DNA of 64,000 bases from Spongospora subterranea f. sp. subterranea (lineage: Eukaryota > Endomyxa: Phytomyxea > Phytomyxea > Plasmodiophorida). The notes under the pieces were generated by a model. It worked only from the letters and a program-made list of their open reading frames with translations, did no database searches and had not been told where the DNA came from. The position numbers and the translations under genes are program-made. The stretch lies in contig JAUGWO010000013.1 of NCBI GenBank assembly GCA_049724395.1, positions 1-64,000 on the forward strand. The letters run 5' to 3'. Each line of letters starts with the position of its first letter. The first letter of the stretch is position 1. This document shows positions 32,731 to 44,092 of the stretch, piece by piece.

Positions 32731-35700
32731 ATGGCCGACTCCATTAATGGTATTCCCACGATCCCTGACAATTTTGTATATAATGACGACAGTCTTGTCC
32801 GAACATACCTTCCCAATGAATTGTCCAACATGTGCAGCGTTTTACATGGAGTTTTGGGCGCTCGAAGCGCCAAACGTGCAAACCTTCACATCCTGCGAGA
32901 ACCGGACACAATCGCCTTCACTGCTGGAAATGTTGTCGTACTTCATCCATTAGATGGTGCGGAACGTCGATACATATTTGGGCACGGTGCTTCGATTGGT
33001 TGCATTGCTGTCGTAAATCCAGATGGCAATAAGATCGCGGTTGGAGAATGTGGTCATCAGCCGATGATCATTATCTACTCGTGGCCGACAATCAGCATTC
33101 TTCGCGTCCTAAGAAACGGTTCAGAACGAATTTATAGTGATTTAGCCTGGGATCCGGATGGGTCCAAACTAGCTTCTGTAGGCGGCGACCCCGACTTCCT
33201 TCTCATTCTTTGGAATTGGTCCGAAGAACGGATAGTCCTTCGCAATAAAGCGTTCTCACAAGAGGTATTCCGAGTTCATTTTTCTCGGTTCTTTCCAGGT
33301 CGCCTTATAACATCTGGAACCGGTCATATCCGATTTTGGAACATGGCTCGCACGTTCACTGGGATGAAACTACAAGGCAATATTGGCAAATTTGGAAACG
33401 TCGAGCTGACAGATGTGGCGGCCATTGGCCAACTTCCCGATGGGAAAATCGTTTCGGGAACCGAAACTGGGGACCTTCTCCTCTGGGAGGATAATCTGAT
33501 TCAGTTCATCATTGTGAAGCCAGATAATGAACCGTGTCACAAAGGGACCATTGAATACATCAATATCGATGCAAATACCAATATGATGATGACGGCCGGT
33601 CGTGATGGCGTTATTAATCAATGGGATATCTCCGGTCTCGCGTATCCCGACGTTCACGATTCCGATCAATACTTTCGATTGGCTCCTGTTAGATCGTGGG
33701 AGCTTGGTTCTGTCAGCATCATTAGTCTAGGGAGTCATCCAGACGGACAATGGATTGTTCAAGACGGCCATGGCGCTATAAGGATTTGTTCTTTGAGCGA
33801 TGAAGGCGGGCCGGTAACCTCAAAGGCGATAGTGGAATATCATGCTGGAGCGATCAATGCTGTGGCAATATCCCCTACCGGTTATATTATGGTCAGTGCT
33901 GGCCAGGATGGCACTATTCGCTCTTGGGATATTCTCACTAGTCAGATTCGATTCACTCGCCGTTTTGACAATGCAGGTCGAGTGTAATCTGATATTTGCA
34001 TCCAGGTTTTCGTTGTTTCGGTTCTCTTTTTTGTTTCCATATTAATGAATAATCTACCTAACAACGACGATATAGGAGCGATTACATCGCTGATTTGGGG
34101 GCCTGCAGAGCTTAAACCTGAACGAGATCTGATCATCTTGGGTTTTGGAGATGGAACGGTTCGGTTGGTCACTCACCATCTGAATGGGTTCCAACTAGTT
34201 CATGTGATGAAACCGCATCGCTCTGCGATAACTTCATTGGCGATATCACCTAATGGGTCATATCTGGTCACTGCAGCAGCAGACTCGACCGTTTTTTTTT
34301 TCAAATGCTGTCAACGCCATCGCCTATAGGCTACATCAATGTGATTGAAGGGATTCCTACCTCATTGGATATCAACCCTAGAAACCCGAGCGTTCTAGTG
34401 ATGGTTGTTTCTCATGAAATCATTTACCTTGAAATCCCCAAACCTGGAGAACATGAAACCAATATTTCGTATTTGCTCCCCATATCGTATTCTAAAATCA
34501 TCCCAAATCTTGCTGGAATTGTTTCTGACAAGCGAGCAAGAATCTTGCAGGCTGAATCGGCCGATACACGAAAATCGTCCACAGAAGCCAACGAGACGAC
34601 AGCAGTGGAAAGCCCCATCGCCGACGATATTCACCCAATCGCATTGGAAGTTGCTGTCCCAAAAAAAACCGACTGTCGGACTCGTGAAGTTTTTGGCCAA
34701 CGGCAACCTTTATATCTGTTTTGATGGAGATGAATATGGTTCTATGATATTCATATCTGAGGTGCGACCAGATAGTCTGGTGGCGGTGTCGTATCTGGAG
34801 CTGATCGGAACTGGACCTGTTTCATCACTCACGTATGACCACAATCTGGTCATCGTATCGCTTATGGATGGGTCGGTCGAGATCAGGAAGGCAGACGATT
34901 TCAATAGCGACGGAGGCGTTATGAGAATTCTTGGCCATGATCGAGGGTCGGTCCATCATAGTATCAGTCGCGACCAGAGATTGTTGGTTTCTGGTGGAGT
35001 TGATGGTAATCTGCACGTTTATCGGATTGGATTAGATCAGGCAATCGAGTTCCACCGATTGAAAATTCCAGATCCGGAAATTGGCATGGAACGAGTGGAA
35101 GATATTGTCGGGGAATTACCTGATCCAGTACCGGATACGGAAACCATGATGACGTCAACAGAACCGATTGATATTACAGATTCGGCGGCTTATTCATTCG
35201 AAGAGGCCAAAGAATTAAAACAGGGAAAAGATAACGAACGGATGGCGGCTGACGCAAAAAAAAGAGTCGTTCGCGAACAAATCGCCCAGATTCGTGCTGA
35301 ATTCTCAGATTTCAAAGCCAAATGCAAGGCGGAGGGTGTTAAAATCGATCTCAATATTGATACGAAACTGGTGACGCGTCTTCAGGCGCAAACAGAGATG
35401 GAGATTGATCAAACCAGGAAAGAAATGGCTTGGCAAAGTGAGTTCTTTGCGGTCGCTTTAAGAAAATTACGGGAACGGTATTTTAATCATATACTGGTGG
35501 AGCGAATCGAATTACACTGTTTGAGACGGCCATCAATGGTGACCACATTTAGGACAGCGGAACTACCGCCAAAGGTCAAGGAGGGAATCGCCACGGTGCG
35601 ACAGATTATCGCCACTCAAACTAAAGAAGATGATCGGCACTCGATGAAAGCCATTGTTAAATTGGCAGGATCGAGATCGACTAACGACGATCGGTCATCG

Positions 35701-38442
35701 AACAGAGCTCATGGTCCTATTGTGGCTGATCACAGTTCTGCTCATCATGGTGAGTCTCTGCTGACCTCTCAATGAATGTCTCACTGACGAATGGTACAGG
35801 ATCCGGAACAGGAATTACCCGCAAACAAGAACGATTGGCGAGGACAATCAAACGAGCCGAGCTGGAACGTCAAAAACCGTCTGCCAAAGAAGCCCGACCC
35901 GAAGATCTGGAGCTAGTTCGTCAAGCTCAAGAAAACATGGGCGATTACAAGTTAAAATCATCGGATAATTATGTCGTACCATTATCACAACGAGTTAATG
36001 CCGAACAAAAAAAACGACAAATGTTTTTAGTGCAAGAGGGGATCCAATCCATCAAAATGGGATTCAACGAACGATTTCTTGCTCTACGTGATTTGAAGCA
36101 ACGCCTTGTGAATAGAATTCGTCACGATAATCAGCGCATTTACGAACTGAACCTGATTCTGAAGACTGGGGGTGAGCGTGATGATTTGTTTGAACCAGTA
36201 GTGTATCCAGGTGAATGGCCTGAAAATCGGGAGTTGGTCACACCTGCAGACCTGGATAAGTTCTCCCGCGATATGAGACAGCGTCGTGAGCAGGAGCTGT
36301 TGTCGAAAACCGACAATGGATTCGGTGGCGGTGGCACAACAACAATGAAAATTGCTGACGCCATCGAGCCTTCTAAACCGTCGAGCAGCTCATCGGACAG
36401 CGGGTCGGAATCAGACGAGGAGCAAGTTTATGCTGAGGTTGCTGGAGAGAGCGTTAAGCTTCATGCCAGCATGCTGGCTTCCGTGGTCAAATCACCAATG
36501 GAGCGACGACAAGAAGAAGCCGAGAGGCGCCTTCTGATTCACGAAAGAACTGGATTAATCGCAGGAGTCGACAGAGACGTGACAACGTTCGATCGTGCTG
36601 TAGAAGAGATGCGCGCAGAGAAGTTTCGACTTGAAAACGATCTGAAGCAGGCTGAGATCAAGATGATGGTCCTCCATCAGGAGCTGCAACTGCTACGATC
36701 GTTTGACGATAGAGAGGTTTGAAAGATCTTGTGTTTATTGACCACTTTGTTACACCCTCTATGATCGATTGCGTGTTCCTACGAACTGCCCAGGGTTGTT
36801 TTGAATTTTCACATTTATTTTTTCAACATCCAGTGTTGTTCAATTGCTCCTGTTTAGGCGCGGCTCACTGCCTCATTGGAAAAGTCACGAGCCGAAAAAG
36901 CCCAAGTTGTACTGGATTTGACAGTTTGTCAGTCAAAGATCAGTGATAAGCTGAAGGAGATCACCGAATGGCAAGAAAAGGATCAACGTATATCGGCGGA
37001 ATTCCAGTCCATCGTTGGTGGCGATAAAAATCCTGTTTACCCCGCCTTGCTGCGAATATTCCGGAAAAAAGTCAAACGGTCAAAGAAGAAACAGGATGAG
37101 AACGGGGAAGGGAGCAATCATTCTGATATTTCTGATTATGATAGCGATGATGGATATAGTAACGATAGTAATAGTGAAAGTGAAGAAGAGGTAATGGACT
37201 GGGTTATGTAGTCCCAATGTTTGCTTTCTTTCCGAGTTTATGTTAGTAATCTAATTATGATTGTCTGTGCTTAGGAGGATAGTTGCCCAGCTGATTGTGA
37301 GAACGTCACGTACGAACGTGTCTTGGAGCTTCGAGAGCGACGGTTGGATCATGAGGATCAACTTGTTGTGTTCAATCGAGCAGTGGACGAACTCAAAGCG
37401 GGAAATGAGCGACTCATGCTGAGGGAAAAGAGTATCGATAAGGATTTGCGTTCGAATGATGCTGATACCGAATCGTTTCAAAGCGAGAAACAACGTGCTT
37501 TGAATCGGATAGACGTCGTTGTTCCGATCCATCTATCCCAATTTCAATGTATCGCTCCAGGGGAATCAGCTCCACCGGATAATATATCAAGGGCGCTCGT
37601 TTTCACAACGGCGTAAGAATTTATAGAAAACATTTCAATTCCCGTCCATTACGAATCGGCTGAATAGCATGTTTTGTGGTTTGACGTTCTCGTATGGTAT
37701 CTAACTGTTCCTACCTTCACAGAGCTCTAAATCGGTTGCACGAACGCATCCAGGTCTTGCAGAGCGCGAAAGCGACATTACGACATGAACAGAACAGTTT
37801 AAAACAGGAGCACAAGTCGCTCATGCGCGAATTACGGCTAAAGAACGCGGCGATTGAAGTGGAGCGCAAACGCTGTGAAGACGTTCAGTTACTAAAATTC
37901 GGGCGATTGGTTGATATTGAGGAATTAGAATCGGCGTCCTCCAACACAGTTATCGAGGAAATGAACGAGAACCTCGCGAAACTCCAACGTCAATGGGCGA
38001 AGAAGACGTCATCGTTGGAAAAAGAGATACACGAAGCCGAAGAGAATCTCTTCTGTACAAAAACGGAAAATACTCGTCTACTGCAGGTCGTTGCTGCTTT
38101 ACAGATGCAACAATATGAACTTGAAGACACTCTCAATACCGCCTCTGAATCCGTTCATGTCGCCGATGAGTAAGTGTTGTTCTCCCGCTTAAAACTGAGC
38201 TAAATATTTGATATGTTGATAGTAGCGGTAATAATTCAGCACATCAAGTTGATGAGCGCATTAGGCTGATGAAACTAGTCCAAGGGCAGGCCGAGGAAAT
38301 CGATGACCTGAAGGGAGAGCTGGCTATGTTGAAGCGCAAAGGGGGATACCTATATGGACCTGGGCCAGAAATTGAATCTCTCCCTAAACCTATAATCGAC
38401 AGTGATATAACTGATCCACCTGGATTTAGCCCTGCTCCATAG
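32731..38442 (+). CDS. CFAP44: Cilia/flagella-associated protein 44-like WD-repeat and coiled-coil protein
   Basis: This is a very long gene. Exon 1 (32731-33976) and exon 2 (from 34076) encode WD repeats with WDPDGSKLASVG, TAGRDGVINQWD, SHPDGQWIVQDGHGAI and VSAGQDGTIRSWD, the arrangement of CFAP44. Later exons (to about 35750, 35812-36719, 36858-37192, 37275 on, 37723-38170, 38224-38442) carry coiled coils with NERFLALRDLKQRLVNRI and VVYPGEWPENRE, also CFAP44-like. Two frame breaks fall on homopolymers: a T10 run at 34292-34301, and an A8 run at 34661-34668. CFAP44 works with CFAP43 in the tether of inner-arm dynein f on the axoneme, so its presence argues for a swimming stage. CFAP43 is the main alternative assignment. 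Confidence 0.8.
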
Positions 38443-38564
38443 ATGTTCCTAGTAATCAAATACATAATGTTTTGTAATGCGTTTTGATCATATACGGTAC
38501 TGGTAATCTCGATCCATCCACTTACTCTGTCAGAGCTCTAGTGGTTACCGATTTGTCGCTTTGA

Positions 38565-40427
38565 ATGGCGGTAGATATTGACCAACTGTCGTTGGTTGAG
38601 GCAGTATCGAATGGGTCGATTGGACCGATTGCCGACTTGTCGTATTGCCAATTCCCTGATTTGGACCAGTTCTCCACTCTTTGTGATGCTATCGCCAATT
38701 CTACCAAAATTTTCGTTCTTCAAGTGGTACGACATTGAACTGCAATTTCGTTGTAATGCAAGTAGATACAATTTTTTTTCCAGTTTTGTGACTCATCAAA
38801 GCAGGGCTGACGTTGGTTGCCTTGAATATATATTTTTTTGCAGTCATTTTGAGCAATATAATCTCAACACGAAACTCGTTCTTGTATTCATGGCTTTTAT
38901 GAGCAAGTTCAAAACAAAGAACAGAATCTTCAAAGAGTGTAGTTTGGGACTTCTCAAGTCGTTTTTGGTAGTTTACAGCAGCTAACAGCTGAACTCATTC
39001 TAGGCATGTTGTCCACTATCCATTGATCATACGAGCTCGTTGACCCGGGCATTGACCGGTAATCGGTACATTCAAATTCTGGATCTGACCGGATCGGGAT
39101 TGGGGGACGAAGCCATCACCGAACTTTGCCCAGCTCTGTCTAAAATGACAGTTCTCATCCGACTCTCACTGCAGCATAACCAGATCGGTAAAATTTACTG
39201 AGCAAGCACTGCAGAAACATTTCTGTACAAACGATTCCTTTAGTTACTGGCAGACCGGTAACATTCTATGTAACGTTCTGGAAATTACTCAAATAATTTC
39301 GATATTGACAAAGGTCCTATGATTTCTCAATGATGATGGTGTTGATGTGTTTAGGTGATGCTGGGGCAGTGATGATATCGACCATAATCACCGCCAATCT
39401 GGGTCTGCAATCGATCCAAATCGGGTCGAATCCTTTCGTGGGCACCACAGGGGACGGCATGGCGGCCGTGGTTCGCGCCATCCAGTCGCGCCCTGATCTC
39501 AGCACTGACCTGATTGTGCCGAACACAGCCAATCCTACAACTCCTTCGCCAATGCGATTGCTAGATAGTTCGGAGAAGAAATGGGTCACGATTCCTCTTC
39601 GAATACGATATGATCAGTGCAAACCGGCACAAATGGCATTTTTCGAGTGTAATATGTTGATACATAGTTTCTCAAAACAACTGTATAACTGTTTTCCAAA
39701 ATTTTTATAAAGTTCGAAAAATCATTGACATTTTCGAGTCGATAATTAGGGGTTTGTAGGTGCCCGGTCTGGAAGTTTGGGGCAGTTAGGGAAGCTGATG
39801 AAGGCGAATGGTAAAGAAATCGACCCAACCGCATTGCATCCTGAGGGATTCAATGCCGTTCACATTGCGGCTGCCAACGGTAATCTGAAAATGCTGAAAG
39901 AACTACTGAAGGTCACCACAGGCCACATTTTTCTCAACACTTTTATCGATTGGTACTTTCAACAGATGGGAGTTTCAGGAACAGCGAAGCTTCCCGCGTC
40001 ATTAGGCGGCGACTCGAAATGGTATACAATCGATAAAGGAGGAGGGCGTATGGTGCGGTTTGCGTTGCCTAGGCGATCAACACCCATGTTCTTTGCGTCA
40101 GCTGCAGATGATGGGCAATGTATCAAAATCCTGATCGCTGCCGGTGATAAAGCCATGGAACCGTGCGAATTCCCATTTATTCCTTTTACAAGTTTACTAT
40201 CGGTTCTTTTCGATTATAGTGCTTTCTGTCGAAAGAGAAGTAGTTTATATGAGCTTCGGTGTAGGAATTCTAATGGATTATGGGCTCATGACTATATCTC
40301 GAGCAAGAACGAAGCCGATATGCCTGTGATCGATAAAGACAAGGCAATGAAGGCTGAGAGTGATCGATTGGTGAAATTGATTAAAGGGTCAGGAACAAAA
40401 TCCAAAGGAAAACAAAAGAAAAAATAA
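38565..40427 (+). CDS. Leucine-rich-repeat plus ankyrin protein
   Basis: A multi-exon gene starts 122 bp after CFAP44. The first exon (MAVDIDQLSLVEAVSNG) is followed by an LRR region of ribonuclease-inhibitor type (IQILDLTGSGLGDEAITEL, then LIRLSLQHNQIG) around 39070-39190. A further region (39340-39500) has GDAGAVMISTIITANLGLQ, and from about 39777 come ankyrin-like units (GFNAVHIAAANGNLKMLKEL and STPMFFASAADDGQCIKIL). The C-terminus is a Lys-rich tail. Exact exon borders in 38720-39010 and 39190-39350 are not settled. LRR/ankyrin proteins are frequent in flagella and as scaffolds. A flagellar role is suggested only by position. Confidence 0.6.
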
Positions 40428-41027
40428 ACTAGGAAATGATGAGATGAAACGAACTGGCGATCGCGCGTTTAAAAAACGAACGCGCTCGGCGTTGTCCGCT
40501 GGTTCGTGATGGCACTAGTTAATCATCTTCTAGATTGTGTTTCTCTTCTCCCCATTCAGCTTTTGTTTGCAAAAGCTCGGGTAGGCGCGGCAGCCAGTCA
40601 GAATAAACAGTTTCGCCCTCCCCCAGGTGTCAATTGATTCAAACCCATTCTCTCCGTTCCACTTCGATCGCTAAAGCCGATGTTCTCTCTTCGCAATATC
40701 CAGATCTTCCCCTCTGCACCATTATTTCTGTTTGCCGATTCCATGGAATCATGTTCTGCCCTGGTCCTTATGGTTATGGGGTAAAGCGCCATACGAAGTC
40801 ACTTGAGTAACGCTATTTATCTTCTGTTACACGACTCTGATTTGTGCCAGTAACTGTATAGAGAGATTGCAGAACATGACATAAATTTTTCAGAGTCCCA
40901 TTTGATATTATCTTCGACTGCAGTGATCAATCCCTCGAGTGCCAGATATTTGTAAAGTATCGAGAGTCATCATTGCGGTTGATGAGAAAGAGATCAATAA
41001 CGGGATCACATTCGGCTCTCGTTTATT
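40428..41027. other. Intergenic, 600 bp
   Basis: A short GC-rich inverted repeat at about 40460-40490 (GCGCGTTT facing AACGCGC) could form a hairpin after the LRR/ankyrin gene. Otherwise there is no supported gene. Confidence 0.4.
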
Positions 41028-42376
41028 ATGTCGTATTCATTAACATCGATATCCCCGTTTATTGGATATGCTCTGTCGTTCCTGTCGTCAAGGGAAACTA
41101 TCCCATTCGCTTGCGCCAGCCGACAATACCGCCGCCTGGCCACCTCTGATGCCACCTGGCGATTACAATTGCAGCGTGATTTCCCGTCGTTACCGATGTC
41201 AATCAGTGCAATACGTCAAACCTATATTGATCATGTTCATCGTCTCCGTCTCCATCTTCTCTGTAATCGATATCCGCCGCACCGTATCTCGTCAGCTCTT
41301 TTGATCACCAACCCGTCGCTTTCCTCCGATCAGAACAAGGTCGCAATCAACCACGTTAACCGGTCAATGCGATATCATACCGGTATTATTTTACACGACG
41401 AACGGCTGTTATTCCCTAAGTTTACAAGCTACATCATCGCATGTATGTGGAATCGTCATCAGAACTGCACTGTGGTCAATTATGGTGATGGGAGTCATAA
41501 TATCAATAGGATCATGAAGATCGTCACGACCGTTGATCAACTCTGTCAATTCGATAATGACGCAATCGTATCATCGACCACGAACCCCGAATCGGATCTC
41601 CTTCTGCATAAAGCTCACCGATCATATCAGTCGTTCGCGTTATGCAATATCGATGGGCAACAGATGTGGGATTTGTGGTACAATTCCGAGGAAGTTCGTT
41701 ATCGGGAGTTTCCTGAACCGGGTGGATTACGTCGGGCACTAGTGTCGGCGCTGATTGCCCCATCTGTCACAATACGATACTGGATACTGTTCGCGCGTCT
41801 CCATCGGTACGATCACCAATTGCGCAGGCGATACGAACGCCAGATCACGTTCGTGGACATCGGTGGACACTCTACTGCCGATAAACGTTTTCCCCAAGTC
41901 CAGTTAGCTTTATCGAATGAGCTGCGACATCTCGATCGTAATTCTGTAATTATCACTCACAACCATCATTCCCCCGAATTCTATAGCTGTTTAAAATCAA
42001 ATACAGTCGATGGTTTGTCGGAACACATTGGGCCCATTATGCATTGTTTGGCCTTTGGAGACTTTGATTGTCGGTCACCACGTCTGTATTATCATGCCAA
42101 CACCGTTTGTCATTTTCACTTTACGTGACGGCGACGCTTGACGTTACTTGGGTGTTGATGTGACCGTATATGTGTGTATATGATATTTAGGGACGGAGAT
42201 CACGTCATGCCCTGGTACGAGAAGTGTCGGCCACGGTTGGGAATGATGCCGGACGGGCCAGTAATGTGTTCGTGATCGGAACGATCACCAATAAATCCAC
42301 GGCGGCGGAGACCCTGGCTACGCTCCGGTTTCTTCATAGCATTCATTCATCATCGGCGCTTCCCCTCAAAACATGA
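41028..42376 (+). CDS. F-box protein with degenerate kinesin-motor-like domain
   Basis: The first exon (from 41028) starts with an F-box-like segment (residues about 8-53: GYALSFLSSRETIPFACASR, then RLATSDATWRLQLQRDFP). Kinesin-motor features follow in order: NCTVVNYGDGSHN (about 136-148) at the place of the P-loop AYGQTGSGKT, APSVTIRYWILFARL at the place of switch I, and ITFVDIGG (about 263-270) for the switch II segment VDLAGSE. After an intron ending at 42190, a second exon reads VFVIGTITNKSTAAETLATL, the kinesin ISP/ETLxTLRF strand. The P-loop lacks the GKT needed for ATP binding, so this would be a pseudo-motor. The splice donor near 42100-42130 is uncertain. Confidence 0.55.
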
Positions 42377-42766
42377 ATATCTCAATAGGGGTGAACGAGT
42401 TCAAAGGTTGCGTTATTGATCTACAGTAGCAAACGCAGGTTTAGCAGCGGGTAGAAAACGGAGCTTCAGTAACAAAGATCAGATCAACGTCTGAATGACA
42501 CGAAAATTTGATACAGCGATTGCAGTGTTGTTTATTGACGGCTGTGCACTGCCTGAATATGATGTCGTCGAATCGCGGCGAATGTGATCACAACCTCGTT
42601 TCGACTCTCACGATACCACGTGCTTCTTTGGACAATTTTGTTGAAATTACCCGCAAATTTATTGGATGTTTTTGCCTAAAGCTTAAATCTCTTGTACCTA
42701 CTCGTCTAGATCTGATTGAACAAAATCCTGAACCGAAAAAGATCTTTCAAAATTTTTGATTGTCGT
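42377..42766. other. Intergenic between convergent genes
   Basis: This is the region between the ends of two convergent genes. No coding sequence is supported. Confidence 0.4.
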
Positions 42767-43639
42767 TTATTTTTGTTCTTTTCGTGGTAGATAAATACCC
42801 TTTCCTGGTTTAGGTCCTGTTCCGCCACCAGTGCAAATCGCCTCATTACACCCATCGTAGCATTCCTGGCCCGAGACGAATTTGTAGTTCAATTCGTGGA
42901 AGTAGTGGAAGATCATCGCGATCAGGTTGGGGCGGTTAACGAACATCGAGTCGTGCAGCAATATGACGGCGCCGTTTCCGATTCCCACATTCTTCTCGAA
43001 ATCATTCCGCAGACGGTCAAAAACTTTGTCCTCCGATTCAGATTTACTGGAGCTGTCGTTAGGCTCAACTGTAAAACTCAGTCAGAATTGTGCCCCATTT
43101 TCAATATTCAATAGAGCATTGCATTGGCAACGGCACTTACCATTCCATTGAGCGATAATGAGATTTCGATCCGTTGAGATGTAATCGGCCTCTTTATCGG
43201 TCAGAACGCCGAATGGCGGACGGAATAGGGTTGGCTTAATGCCGCATCCCTTCATGAACTCAACAGTCTTGTCGATCGATTTCCCAATGATGTCCAGACT
43301 CGTTCCCTTCTTGATCATCTTATGATCCCAGCCGTGAACGCCCCAGGTTGTGTCCGGCCGGTCGGCCTGAATCTCCTTGATCCTGTCGCAACGCCCATCC
43401 AGTTGTTTCTTGTCGTCGCCCATGGCGGCCGGCGTCACAAAATATGTCCCCGGGATGTGGAGCTTGACGAGTTGGTCGTTAACCCTGTTGGAGGCGCCCC
43501 GGGCCAAGTCAGGACCATCGTCCAAAGTGATAGACACGACGCGGCGACCCTTTCCGCACGATGTAAACGCGCGAACTCTGCCTTGGACGGTGAAGATCGT
43601 CGTGGAGGCGAGCCCCAACAGCAGCAGTAACAGCTTCAT
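42767..43639 (-). CDS. Secreted polysaccharide deacetylase (chitin deacetylase type)
   Basis: Exons 43639-43141 and 43068-42767 (72-nt intron) give 266 residues. A signal peptide (MKLLLLLLGLASTTIFTVQG) precedes a NodB domain. Motif 1 is TLDDGP (metal and base Asp), motif 2 is HGWDH (two metal His), motif 3 is RPPFG, and LLHDS is motif 5 (catalytic His). The residue set is complete, so activity is plausible. Carbohydrate esterase family 4 members of this kind remove acetyl groups from chitin in fungal cell walls. The C-terminus has a Cys-containing Gly/Lys-rich tail and no obvious GPI signal. Confidence 0.88.
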
Positions 43640-43837
43640 TTTTTGTTCGAGCGAGGGTGATGAATCGTGATCAATTTTCTTTAAGATTACTGTCGCCGGT
43701 TTCCATAGCTTTCTTTACGATCAAGTGAGTCATTGTCCATTACCTTCCGGTCTCTCAGAACTTTCCTTCTAGCTGTCGGAAGAGGAGACCTGAGCTAGGA
43801 TCTTGCCAAGCTTGGTGCTTGACCTTGTTATACGAAT

Positions 43838-44092
43838 GTCAAAGCAATATCCATCATAGCACCCCGGACCCAAGATGACTCAAGAAGTTTAGTGTATGGA
43901 AGTAGTGGACGATCATCGATATCAGGTTGGCCCCCTAATTAAGGACAGGAAGTCATGTAGCAATATAAACGAACGGGCACCGTTCACGGTTCCCACATTC
44001 ACTCAACAATTTCCCGAATCCCGATCCAAACAATTTAGTTCAGATTTATTGGAGTTGTCGTTGGGCGAGATTACCTTAGGATCCAGTTAGAA
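43838..44092 (-). pseudogene. Broken partial copy of the deacetylase exon 2
   Basis: About 250 bp align by eye with 42845-43070 (deacetylase exon 2) in the same orientation, for example GGAAGTAGTGGA followed by GATCATCG and ATCAGGTTGG. Numerous substitutions and small gaps destroy the frame. It lies directly upstream of the intact gene, so a tandem duplicate has decayed or been truncated. Confidence 0.8.
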
